NCBI GenBank assembly: GCA_003615045.1
Contig: ML014122.1
Coordinates: forward strand, 87,469-151,468
Source of the DNA: Caulochytrium protostelioides
Lineage: Eukaryota; Chytridiomycota; Caulochytriomycetes; Caulochytriales; Caulochytriaceae
Direction of reading: 5' to 3'
Length of the DNA stretch: 64,000 nt
The position numbers and the translations under genes are program-made. This document shows positions 8,799 through 18,650 of the stretch, piece by piece; positions within the stretch are counted from its first letter, which is position 1, and each line of letters opens with the position of its first letter. The notes under the pieces were generated by a model that worked only from the letters and a program-made list of their open reading frames with translations, was not told the DNA's origin and did no database searches.

Positions 8799-11516
8799 TC
8801 AGACGTTATTTGATGCGTCATTCATAGGGCGAGTCTGCCAGACGGAGGGTGTGGCGTTACTGCCGCCGGCATCGCTGCACGTGCTCGTCATCCCAATCGT
8901 GACCGGCCCGACGCGCCCACTCTTGAGGCCGATGCCCCACAGATCTGTCAGGTACAGCCGGATCCAGTGCTTCGAGCGGCGCTGCTCGCGGCGCTCGTCC
9001 TGGTTGGCAAACAGGTCGTGGCTGACCTTGTTCAGGTGCCCGAGCAGCGGCAGCATGTCCTTCTTGAGCATGACGGCCATGTCGCGCGGGAACAGGCGGC
9101 ACATGTTCAGCGTCTCGAAGATCGGCAGCGGGATCATATCATACTGCTGCGCGTTCACCGCAAACGGCTCGCCCTTCACGCCCGACGTATCCAGGTCGTC
9201 CAACGCGCACGTGAAGATCAGCACATTGACGTTGCCGTCGAAGGGGCCGGTGGCCTCCGCGGCCGGCACCGACCAGAACCGCGGCTCGCTCGAGCCGGCG
9301 TAGGTCGACGTCAACTCCGACATACTTGTCACGCTGCGCACGCCCAGGGCCGCATCCTGGAACGCCTCCCCGGCGCCGCCGCTACTCGCTCCGATGGCCA
9401 TCGACGACTTCGCGGCCGCGGTCGCGTCCAGCATGCCGCTCATCTCCGTCGCGTGGCTGCGCGTCGCCTCCACGCAGCACGGCGTGGCGGACGCTGTCGA
9501 CGTCGTCGCCCCCACCGCATGGCCATTGTGATCGGGACCCGGCGCCATTTCGCCGATGCTCGCCATCGCGGCCGAGTCTGTCCGATGCAGGGACGTTGCC
9601 GCCGCCGCCGCTGCGCGCAGCGCTTGCGCGGGCGTCCGCCACGGCTTGCCCTTCGGCCACGGCTTGCCCCGCACGGCGCCCTCCGTCGACGCGGTCTGGG
9701 GCGTGCCGGCGCCGCTGTTCGCGCCGCCGTTTGCGGCCAAGGCGCGGAACGGCTGGAGGATGGGTGGCCGCGCGGTCCACGGGGAAACCATGCGCTGGCT
9801 GTTCATCCGGAGGATATCCTTCGAGAGAGTGACGAACTGCAGCGCGTGGGCGACCGCGGCGCAGCGCGCGCGCGCAGGGCTGACGCTGCGCTGCGCGTCC
9901 GACAGCAGGCCGATGCGGTGCAGCGCAGACGCCGTCGCCTCGAGCTCGTCGGGATTGACCGTCGCATGGTCAAACACCTCCCGCAAGTTGTCGCTATGCT
10001 GCCGCAGAAAGTTCCACGTGGCTTCCGAGACCGGCGCCATCGGAATGTTGCTGTGAGCGTTCTTGGGGACCATGATGTGGAAGCCCGACAGGTTGCTCTT
10101 CACCACGAGCGAGCCGACGTAGTACTCGGGCTTCAGCGGCTGCATGGCGGCGTTAATATAAGGCCGGACACTGCCGACGACGTCGCGGATCTGGGACACG
10201 TTGACGCCGAGCTGTTGCGCCATGATCTTCTCGACTTTGCGCGGGAGCGCCCAGCAGTAGCCGCTGCGCTTGAAGATATCGCCCTGTTCGTGGTCAATGA
10301 CCTTCACAAGCACGATGGAGGAGCGGAAGTGCGAGCCGTCCAGGATGTGGTCATACATGATGCCCATCTTGAGGATACTGCTGCCCATCACGTGCGCGAG
10401 ATGGGCCGTCGCCTCGACGAGGGCCCACTGCATGAGCCGATGCTTCTCGTCGGATTCGACCAGCGCATCGAACATGGCCCGCCGGCTCATGATGCAGTGC
10501 GCGGCCTGCGCGATCGCGGGCCAGTTGAGACTGGCCTTCATGAACCACAGAATCGCCGGGTCGAGGATGTCCTTGCCGGGGAGATCATACTGCTCGCGAA
10601 CGGCCATGCTCGGCAGCCGGCCCTCCACATCCACGAGCACGTTTCCCGCCACGTTGCAGTATACGGTGACGATGTCGACGCCGCGCCGCCGGGTGGTCGT
10701 GCGGCTCCGCAGGCGCAGCCAGATCAGGTACACGGCCGCGGCGACGCAGACCCCCGAGAAGGCGGCGGAGGTGCGCAGCACGGCGGGCGTGCCCAGGTCG
10801 GACGTGTGGGTACGGCCGCCCGTGAGCGGCGTACCGTCAATGGTCGCATGCGTCGCAATTCGGTAGTTCGCCGAGTACATGCCCAGGTAGTGGGTGGCCG
10901 AGATGGCGCCGGCCATGAGCACTGACGCGCCGGCTTGCCGGATCGTGTTGTTCTCCCACGCGGCGCGCAGCCGGAAAAAGAGCGTCAAGGCGGTCGTGCA
11001 CGCCGCGATACTAATGAGCACCGCAACGACGAGGATGCCCGGCCGCCAGACGAGCGTGACTCTCATGGCGATCATGGCAGTCCAGTGCATTAAGCACACG
11101 CCGGCGGCGGCGAGCATGCCGCCGAGCCCGAGGCGCAAGTATCCCGGCTGATCGGTGCTGCCGCAAATGACAATTGTGGCCGTCACGAGCACCCACGGTT
11201 CGAACGCCGAGGCGATCGTGATGGCGCGGTCATAGAAGATCTGGTACGGCTTCATTCCGGTACCCGGCAGCACGATGTGTGCGGCGGACATACCAAAGAA
11301 ATGCAGGCCAAAGATTGCCTGGGTCGCGAGGATCGAGGACGCTGATAGCAGCAGCACAAAGTTGCGCCATCCCTGATTCGAGGTGCGCAGCCGAATCAGC
11401 TCCAGCGAGACCATCGACCCGATGGTTGAGATGAGGAAGGACGCCGCCACATACCCCCCATGGAAGGACAGTGTCATGTTGGTGCCGGTATGCGCCAGCA
11501 CATCTTCAGGATCCAT
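8799..11516 (-). CDS. MHYT-domain multi-pass membrane signalling protein, fungal type
   Basis: MHYT domains are integral-membrane modules of six or seven helices. Their conserved Met and His residues are proposed to bind a metal and sense oxygen, CO or NO; no function is shown here. The ATG at 11516 begins MDPEDVLAH and gives 905 residues. The longer frame starts at a GTG and adds an Arg-rich leader. Hydrophobic helices fill about residues 10-300. Three motif copies are visible: GLHFFGM, LMHWTAM and ATHYLGM. Only the third is canonical; the first has Leu for Met and the second Trp for Tyr and Ala for Gly. A soluble part follows, starting with a PAS-like stretch (NVLVDVEGRLP), then a conserved-looking helical region, a low-complexity Ala/Ser/Thr linker (about 580-720) and a final globular segment (WSVPAAEATGPFDGNVNVL onward). 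There is no GGDEF, EAL or kinase domain, unlike many bacterial MHYT proteins. Confidence 0.85.
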   Translation of the reverse strand: MDPEDVLAHTGTNMTLSFHGGYVAASFLISTIGSMVSLELIRLRTSNQGWRNFVLLLSASSILATQAIFGLHFFGMSAAHIVLPGTGMKPYQIFYDRAITIASAFEPWVLVTATIVICGSTDQPGYLRLGLGGMLAAAGVCLMHWTAMIAMRVTLVWRPGILVVAVLISIAACTTALTLFFRLRAAWENNTIRQAGASVLMAGAISATHYLGMYSANYRIATHATIDGTPLTGGRTHTSDLGTPAVLRTSAAFSGVCVAAAVYLIWLRLRSRTTTRRRGVDIVTVYCNVAGNVLVDVEGRLPSMAVREQYDLPGKDILDPAILWFMKASLNWPAIAQAAHCIMSRRAMFDALVESDEKHRLMQWALVEATAHLAHVMGSSILKMGIMYDHILDGSHFRSSIVLVKVIDHEQGDIFKRSGYCWALPRKVEKIMAQQLGVNVSQIRDVVGSVRPYINAAMQPLKPEYYVGSLVVKSNLSGFHIMVPKNAHSNIPMAPVSEATWNFLRQHSDNLREVFDHATVNPDELEATASALHRIGLLSDAQRSVSPARARCAAVAHALQFVTLSKDILRMNSQRMVSPWTARPPILQPFRALAANGGANSGAGTPQTASTEGAVRGKPWPKGKPWRTPAQALRAAAAAATSLHRTDSAAMASIGEMAPGPDHNGHAVGATTSTASATPCCVEATRSHATEMSGMLDATAAAKSSMAIGASSGGAGEAFQDAALGVRSVTSMSELTSTYAGSSEPRFWSVPAAEATGPFDGNVNVLIFTCALDDLDTSGVKGEPFAVNAQQYDMIPLPIFETLNMCRLFPRDMAVMLKKDMLPLLGHLNKVSHDLFANQDERREQRRSKHWIRLYLTDLWGIGLKSGRVGPVTIGMTSTCSDAGGSNATPSVWQTRPMNDASNNV

Positions 11517-14500
11517 GGCGGGAGCGCGTTGAGTGCCGCGAGGCTGACGGGCGCGCGCACCCGAGAAAAAAAGGTGTCCAAGAGCCGGTCCGCGCCTGAG
11601 ACGCTTCACACCGAGCTCGGTCAGATGATCACGGCCAAGGTTCGGTCTTGTGGGATGAAACGGCAGTCCGATGGTCGATCCGGGGGTCCACCAGGCGCAG
11701 CGAGCACGTGGAGGCACGAGAAGGCACGTAGCAAGCTCGTGGCGGGCAGGGGAACGGGCAAGAAGTCACAGCGGAGCGCGCCACCTCCGTGCCACGAAAG
11801 ATGGTTGGGAGCGTTGGCTCGATGCTGGGTAACGGGTTAGAGCAGCAGCGACACTCTGTGCTGTGCGTTCTGATGCGGCGCAACAACGATACAAGATGGG
11901 AGGACAAGGGAGGTCCGTCCGCAGTGGACGTCGGCTGGTCATTTGCAAGGTCGTATAACAACCGAAGAAGGACGTTCTGTCTCTTCTGGCCTCGACCGGG
12001 AGGCGTCGGTTGAAGAAGAGAGGCCCGTGAACGTGGTCGATGTCTTGTCTTCTCGCATGATGCATGAAGAGAAGCTCCATCGCCCTTTTTCTGCGCTTCA
12101 AGAGGAGTGGATGGGCGACAAATGCTGTTGACTAATGGATACAGCGTCGCCCTGCCAACGTGGCATGACTGGCGTGTCGACGTCTGCAACGGCTCCGTTG
12201 ATGATTCTAGCGAATGCTTATTCTGCAAATGACCCAAGCGACCCATGTGCCATGCCATCGTCTAGCTGCCATGCGGCCCACCACGAGCATTCCGCGCTCG
12301 AGCCAGGCCCAGGACAAACCCGCATCGCCAACTCCGACGGCGCAGCATCGACCGTATGGTTGTCCAGCAGCCGGGCCGAAGCTCGTATCGGGACGTCGAC
12401 CCAACAACACGAAATGAAAAACTAACAGGCATCCGGTTTGTCTCGATCTATGTCTGCCGTCGAAGTTGCGGAACCGCGGGCGCGCGGGGATACGGGCGAC
12501 CGAGCGCATACCCCTGCGTGCGATGGCTTTCACCCCTCTCGCGTGCCCGCCGTTGTTGGGTCCCGGCGCGGTCTTGAAGGCACGGCCACTATTGCTGCGA
12601 TCCCTCTGGTGCTCCTTCGAGGGGATCTGCGTCACCCTCTCTGGCGCATCGGGCATCGGGCATCGAGCATCGGGCATCGCGGAGGAGCCGTTTGCTTGCC
12701 CCGCCGCGGTCGTCATGACGAGACCCGAGAGACAATCATCGTTCAACCCCTCGCGAATGCGACGACGCCTATATTGGCCGCCTTCGCGCGCACAGGTGTT
12801 AATGGCCAGCGCTGCGGCTCTTGAAACAGATCCGATCCAGGGTCAGGATAGCAAATGGCTTCAGGGGCCGACGGAGAGGGACGACCCCGCGGGCAATCCT
12901 TCTCCACCGGGCTGCGGCGGATGTCGACCATCAGGCAAGGCCTGCCCCGGGTACTGTCATCGATGGGCCCGCTTTTGTCTGCGCGACGGCCTTCGCCGCT
13001 GTCTTGGCCGCTGCCTTCGCGATCGCCGTTGCCCGCTGTCGCTGTCGTTGCTCCCGACGCCGCGCGTTGTTGATAGTCTACCGAAAGGCCACCACGACGC
13101 CTTTCCGCAGACGATCAACAACGCAGGCACCTGAAATGGGGGTTGCAACCAAAGCGGACGCCGCCGAGCTCTCGCGATTACGCTGGCCGTCTCGTCCAGT
13201 CCGGGGGGAGCGGGGGTGTACGTTCCGTGGGATCGTCGCTGGGTTCTCGCTGTGGCATCGTGCCCAGCCGCAGCGGATCCCGGGGGGTGCGGCACGTCGG
13301 CGCTGTCGCTGTCGCGCCCGTGTCGGCTAATACCCTGATCTGCTGCCAATCGGGGAGGTTCAAACCCCGACATCCGGAATCCTCGCGCGGGCGACCAAAC
13401 CGGTCTGCGCTGAGTGCGAGGTGACATGGCGGAGCGCGTCGGGGCGCCAACCACCGCCGCGCCGCCCCATCGCCCGGCATGGGCGCATGGCTTTCGACAT
13501 CGTCCAAATCCAAAGCCATACTTGGACATCGAGTCTCATGCCAAACGCAGCGAGCAGCCTCGACGAACGTAGGGCCGAATTGATGAGGCACATCAAGACG
13601 GAATGACGGAGGACCACCGCAGGCCCTCGTATCCCCGCGTGTCGGAGACATTAGGCCGGCGGATTGGCGAGAATGAAGGGGTTGACCAACGAATCGGTGG
13701 TCGTTTCCGATAGCTGCAGTCCAGGCGATTAGCCCGCGAATGGCTTCAATCGACAAACGATGGGGTCGGCAGGCCGCTTCATCGATACTTCGCCGGCATT
13801 CGTACCCCCATGGTATCGCATCAGGGGTCTACAGTTCACAAGGCCGCGCGGGGCAGGCGCTGGGCGGCGCGACGCCATGGACCGATCGCATCATTGATGC
13901 TCATTATGTGATGCATAAGAGGAACAGACTGCTTCGGGAAATAAAACGATAGATACCAAATGAAAAAAGTCGCGCCATCGGCGCGTTACTGATATGGCGC
14001 ACTGCCAATTCATTGCTTTAAGATGAAGCATCTTCCGTGAGCCACGCGGTCCCTTTCCGAGCCGTTCGCGAGATGGAGAGACTTCGTGACAGCACAGCAC
14101 TGTCTAGTTAGTCACCATTAACTATGGACTCAAGAACAGAAGATCCGCCTGTGTCAACTAACTTTTGAAAGGCGTCGGGTCGCGATGATAGAGAGGTCTG
14201 GCATGGTGTCGGTCAAGGTCGCACGGTGAAATTCTGGTTAAAAGTTAAAAGTTCCGCTCGTCAGCAATCGCGACCATACTGATGGCACTGATTCCAGCGA
14301 CAACCATCACGGTGGGATATGCCCTCCCGCCGTTTTAGACGAAGAAAAGCGCTGGACGATTCGAGTCGGGGAGGAGCGTCGGCAACGGCGACTTTCGTGG
14401 TTCTCACGCACAACGGGTCGGTTACATTCTGGATCTTACCTACCCGTCTTCCTGCCGTGTATGTTTTACGGTCTCTGTCAACGTCGATCGGTGAGGTCAT

Positions 14501-15078
14501 GCATCGAAGGCGGCACACAAGTGCTAGACATTGGTCGCGGATGACGGCCGTCCAGTGTTTGTCATCTGTCGCGATGTCTCATCTTCGAACCCTCGGTCAG
14601 ACATTTTTTTTTAGTTTTTCTGTTTTATTTTCGTCTCGTGAGATGAGGGGCCGCCATGGAAAGGCATCCCCCCTGACCGACGCTGTCTCGGCGACCACGG
14701 GGTGAAGCGGGGCCGTCAATAAGAAGCCCAGGCTTGCGTTCCGCGTCCCCGTTGGCGCGATGGCGTCTTCCCCATGGAGTTCGCATGATCCACCCGTCCG
14801 AGCCGGTCAAAGACGTCGACACGGGTGGGCGCGATCCAACCGAAGACTATGATTTCCGCGCCGAGCCTTGCAGGTCCCCTCCTCGTCTCGCGTCCCTTCC
14901 GCGAGGTGTGCCGACGCCGTCCGTCTCCCCATCGCGTCTCTCCGCCTCTCCGTCGTGTTCGATCGTCGTGGTTGATCATACCGATCGATCGATCCGCTGA
15001 TCGATCGGCCGCGGCGGCGGCCGCAGCGGCCAGCGCCCGGCGCCTCGTCTCACATCCTCCGCGCCGGCTGCGGTAGCG
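11517..15078. other. Gene-poor intergenic region, 3.5 kb
   Basis: Upstream of two divergent genes (MHYT protein on minus, membrane protein on plus). I see no ORF with recognisable domains; the longest frames change strand and overlap. It contains short CATCGGG repeats near 12646-12683, a 61-nt hairpin at 13064-13124, an AT-richer section at about 13880-14660 with AATAAA at 13940-13945 and a T-run near 14600, and GATCGATC-like repeats at 14976-15008. A short unrecognised gene or non-coding RNA in the AT-richer section remains possible. Confidence 0.55.
13064..13124. repeat. Near-perfect inverted repeat (hairpin), 26-nt arms and 9-nt loop
   Basis: Bases 13064-13089 pair with 13099-13124 at 23 of 26 positions around the 9-base spacer 13090-13098. 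The outer arm reads GCGTTGTTGAT and the inner arm ends AAAGGC. It lies in non-coding DNA, away from either flanking gene. It could be a small non-autonomous element remnant, a structured RNA or a chance palindrome. No target-site duplication is obvious. Confidence 0.7.
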
Positions 15079-15742
15079 ATGGTCTGGCGCGATGGGGCCG
15101 CGGTGGCGGCCGCTCTCTGCGCGGCCGCCGTGGCCGCCGTCGTGTATGGCCCGACTTCCGCCTCCGCGCTCGCTGAGCACGGCAGCCGCGGCCGGGCCGA
15201 CCCACCCATCGACGACGGTTCCGGCGTCGCGCCGCGCGGGATGACCTCGGGCGCCTACCTTCAGTCCATCTATGCGGTCCTGCAGATCGGCTGTGCCTGT
15301 TTTATCCTCGTGAGCTACCGCCAGAAGCTCAGGCAGCACCCTGCTGACGGCAGCGGCGTCGACGGCGGCGCTGAACCCTTGGGCGTCGCCGTTGCGGGCG
15401 GCCCGGACGACGGCGTCAACGCGCCACGCGACAGGCAGACGGCGGCCGCCGAGCACGACGCGACGGCTCTGACCATCACGGAGGCCACGGCCGTGTCGTC
15501 GCCCGACGGCACGCGGGACGTTCCCTTCCTGCCGTCTCCGTCGACCGCGGTCCATCAAGCGACTGCCGAGGCCAGAGCCGCGGCGACGGCGGCGGACCAC
15601 CCGCTGTCCTCGCCCGTCACGCCGGGCGCCGTGAGCGGCCAGAGCCGCCATGGCCTCAGCGACCCCAGCGGCGATGGTCCGGATGACCCCGTCGACGACG
15701 CTGGCGATCACGTGTATCACGGTCACGACCACGACCACGACC

Positions 15743-15779
<37 letters not shown>

Positions 15780-17190
15780 CCTGGACGGGTTCGACCACGA
15801 CGCGGGACTCAGCCGCTCCGATGACGAGGAGGCCCACTTCATTGTCACGTCCATGCACATCCCGCGGCCTGCGCTGCGGCATCCGCCGTCGCCGCGGCGC
15901 ACTGACACGGCCGGCCACCCGGCGCGACTCGACGGCGCAGCCCGGCGCGGCGGTCGCTCGCCGAGCCACCCGCGTCCGCATGGCCTCGCACTCGGGCTCA
16001 GGGGCCTCGGCGCGGGCCCGAGCAGTGCGTCGCTGTCCCGGATGCGCCACCCGTCGTCCGCCGGTTCGGCGACGGACGCCCGGCGCGCGTCGCCGTCGCC
16101 GGATGCCATGGCGCCCCTGCTGGTGCGCCGCAGCCGCCGCGTCCGACAGAGCCTCGCGACACGCACCTCCGCCGACTGGCTGCTCGTGGCGTTGACGCTG
16201 CAGAACGCGAGCCAGGCCGCCCTCTTTGCCGCCGGCCGCTGGCTCGCGCCGCGCGTGCTCGCTGTCGCGTCCCAGCTCGATGTCGTCCTGGTCGGCATCC
16301 TGCGGCCGTTCCTGTTTGTGTACGGGTATGAGCTGACCCGCCGCATCAATGGCGGGCCGCGCCGCACCCTGCTGCGCCGCGAGCAGATGGGTCGCGTCGT
16401 GTTCGGCCTCCTGACTGCGGGCATGGTGCTCTATACAACCCTCGATACCCTCGTCATCCGGCGGCTACCGTGGCACCTCGTGCTGCGCGACCAGGGCGGG
16501 ATCATCTACTACGACTGGCCCCCGGACGGCGGCGCGACCTGGATCGTCGTGACGCTGCTCACGCACGCCTTCCTCGCGACCGTCGGCGGCTGCCTGTGGA
16601 TGCGCCTCAACTACCCGTGGCTGTGCCTGCTGCAGTCCGTCGCGCTGCTCGGCTACGTGGGCAACCTGTTCGCCAGCCCGGAGGGCGGCCGCGCCGCCGA
16701 CAGCGCGTGGCTGCTCATCTCGTCGCTGTCGCTCGTCATGGCTGACGGCGCCGTCTCTCGCAACGAGGCGAGTTACCGCCTCGACCCCCTTGCCACGCAG
16801 CTGATGGCCGACGACTCCTTCCTTGGCGCCTTCGCACCCGCGTACGGCTCGATCCATGTGCTCGGCGACGACCTGGACCGCGTCAGCATCCATATTCCGA
16901 CGCCGCGGTCCTGGCGGTACCCGAACCTGCCGAGCTTGAGCGGCACGACGGCGGCTTTTCACGGCGTGGCCGACGGCGCGTCGATGCCGGACGGCCTGCC
17001 CTTCCACACCAAGAAGCGCCGCGCCGACCGGGCCGGCGAGCATCCGTCGCCGCCGCTGCGGTCGGCGCCGACGCCGCTCGTCGCGAGCTCGCCGTCGTCC
17101 GGTCTGCCGTGCGCCGACGGTCATCCGCACCCCCACCGGTCGGCCACGCTGGGCTCGCCGCCCAAATCGTCGTCGCCCCTGCGTCGGTAA
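15079..17190 (+). CDS. Orphan multi-pass membrane protein with long acidic loop
   Basis: I do not recognise a family. The 703-residue protein has a hydrophobic N-terminus (about 8-25; signal peptide or first helix), a helix near 60-80 (SIYAVLQIGCACFILVSY), then a long low-complexity segment (about 90-350). That segment holds a His/Asp run and an Asp/Glu tract near 215-235. Five or six helices follow between about 362 and 556, with WLLVALTLQNASQAALFAA, VVLVGILRPFLFVYGYELTRR and WLCLLQSVALLGYVGNLF among them. The tail (about 560-703) is polar, Pro/Ser-rich and basic. The ATG at 15079 is the first in frame and gives a plausible membrane N-terminus. The clustered C-terminal helices look like a real membrane core, perhaps a receptor or channel, but nothing identifies ligand or transport. 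It is divergent from the MHYT gene upstream and convergent with the TPR gene downstream. Confidence 0.75.
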
Positions 17191-17456
17191 GCGCTCCCCC
17201 CACCCGCCGCCCGACGTCCTTCGGTTCGATGCGATCCAAGGCCTCACCCGTACATCACCGTCAACGACGAATACGTAAATGACTATGAATACAAAGACGA
17301 AAGACGGAGACGAATCTACTCACAGCGACCAGCACGGCCACCGACACGTTCGTCTCGGCGTCTCGGCTCCTGCGAGACTCATGGACTCGGCTCTGCCACG
17401 GTTGGCCTCCTTCCCAGCACACGAGCGCTTGCTGCGGCTCGATCAGCGGCCAGCGC

Positions 17457-17988
17457 TTAGATGAGCTTCAGCTCCGGGTTGTCGAGGCAGATCTCGACGA
17501 GCGGCTGCCAATCGGTATCGTTGCCGAGGTTGATGCTCTTGCTGAACGCGGCGACGGCGGCTTCGAGCTGGTTGGTGTAGTAGAAGGCGAACGCGAGCAG
17601 GTGCTGCGCCTCGCGGCGGGTGCGCTCGTTGCGCAGCGCGGGGACCACCGCCTCAATGGTCGCGCGGTAGTTCCGGAGCTTGTAGAACCCGCGGGCCGCA
17701 TAGAGCCATCCGACCGCATCTACAGGGCCGCCGGTCATTGCCGAAGCGTCGCAGCAGCAGCAGCAGCAGCAGCAGCCGTCACCAGATCATGGCATGGCAA
17801 TGGGGCAAAGCGCATGCCGAAATCAGCATGGAGCATCGACATGGCGCAGCCACATCAGCGTGTGAGTGAGATGGTGCCGACGATCGAAGACGAGCGGAGA
17901 AAGCCGCGGCAAGCATGATCGGCCTACCTTTGGGACAGAAGCCGATGCGGCTGACGAGCGCGTCCTTCACGGCCGGACGGTCGTCCAT
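17457..17988 (-). CDS. Small TPR-repeat protein, two exons (complement of 17457-17719 and 17928-17988)
   Basis: Exon 1 starts at ATG 17988 (MDDRPAVKDALVSRIGF) and ends at 17928 after CCCAAAG, followed by the donor GTAGGC. The acceptor CCCTGTAG ends at 17720 and exon 2 runs 17719-17457. Joining keeps frame (phase 1) and gives 107 residues with no other coding frame needed. The spliced protein has TPR-like helical pairs: an aromatic helix (LYAARGFYKLRNYRATIEAV) and a second, LLAFAFYYTNQLEAAVAAF, ending DWQPLVEICLDNPEL. TPRs mediate protein-protein binding. I cannot assign the subfamily. It lacks the C-terminal membrane anchor expected of Fis1. The exon structure is inferred from splice signals and frame, not from transcripts. 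A further 5' exon is possible. Confidence 0.6.
17749..17778. repeat. CAG/CTG triplet tract inside the TPR-gene intron
   Basis: About eight or nine CAG units on the plus strand (CTG in the sense of the gene) lie about 30 bases upstream of the proposed acceptor of the TPR gene. Confidence 0.8.
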
Positions 17989-18650
17989 GGCGGCAGTCGG
18001 CAAGCCGGGCGACAGTCGGCAGGCGAGGCGGCAGCACTCCAGCCCAGGCGAGCGGATCCACGCCAAGAAAAAAAAAAGGGAGAACGATCGGCGTCGCGGG
18101 GTGGGCGGTTCTCAGCAGACGCAGCGCCCGCGTCGCGCGGGAACATGACGGGTGCGACGGACCCCACCCACCGCGATACAATGCCACGGGCCCGCCGGCC
18201 CATCGTTCGAGTACCCCGTGGCCGTCCTCGGCCGACGGCGCGCGATGTCGCGACGATGCGGAGGGCCGCCAGCACGTATACGGATACGGCGCGGGCGGGC
18301 GGGGTGATCGTGCGGGTCGCGCGCAGCGCACGATCGGCGCTGGGGCATGAGATCCCGCCGGCCGCCGCCCCGCCGCCCTCGCGCCGGCCGCTGGGTGCTG
18401 CGCCATCCCCCTCTCTCCGCCGCCCGTGGCCCATCGCCGCCGCGCTCCGCGGCTTCCCCGACGCCGCGCCCGCCGTGCCCGGGCCCCGGGTTCGCCCGCC
18501 GCACCGACACACCCGATGCGCCGCGCGGAGCCGAAGGGACATCCCGTCGCAGGACGGTGACGTTCCCATCCAACAATCCACACTTCGTGGTCATTATGAG
18601 GTTTCCTAAAGGGTAAAAACGACGACGACGACGACGGCCGGGGAGGGAGC
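17989..18650. other. Intergenic: TPR-gene upstream region and 3' flank of the membrane-protein gene
   Basis: Both neighbours are on the minus strand. Overlapping Arg/Ala-rich frames cross it without any recognisable domain. Small features are an A-run near 18067-18078 and a GAC-repeat run at about 18620-18636 next to the stop of the downstream gene. Confidence 0.5.

Noticed and set aside
8967-10925. 652-codon plus-strand frame antisense to the MHYT gene
   Set aside because: It mirrors the real coding strand in another frame and has only Arg/His/Val-rich composition.
13350-13375. tRNA-like T-arm (GGTTCAAACCC)
   Set aside because: It has a B-box match but no A-box, acceptor stem or cloverleaf around it.
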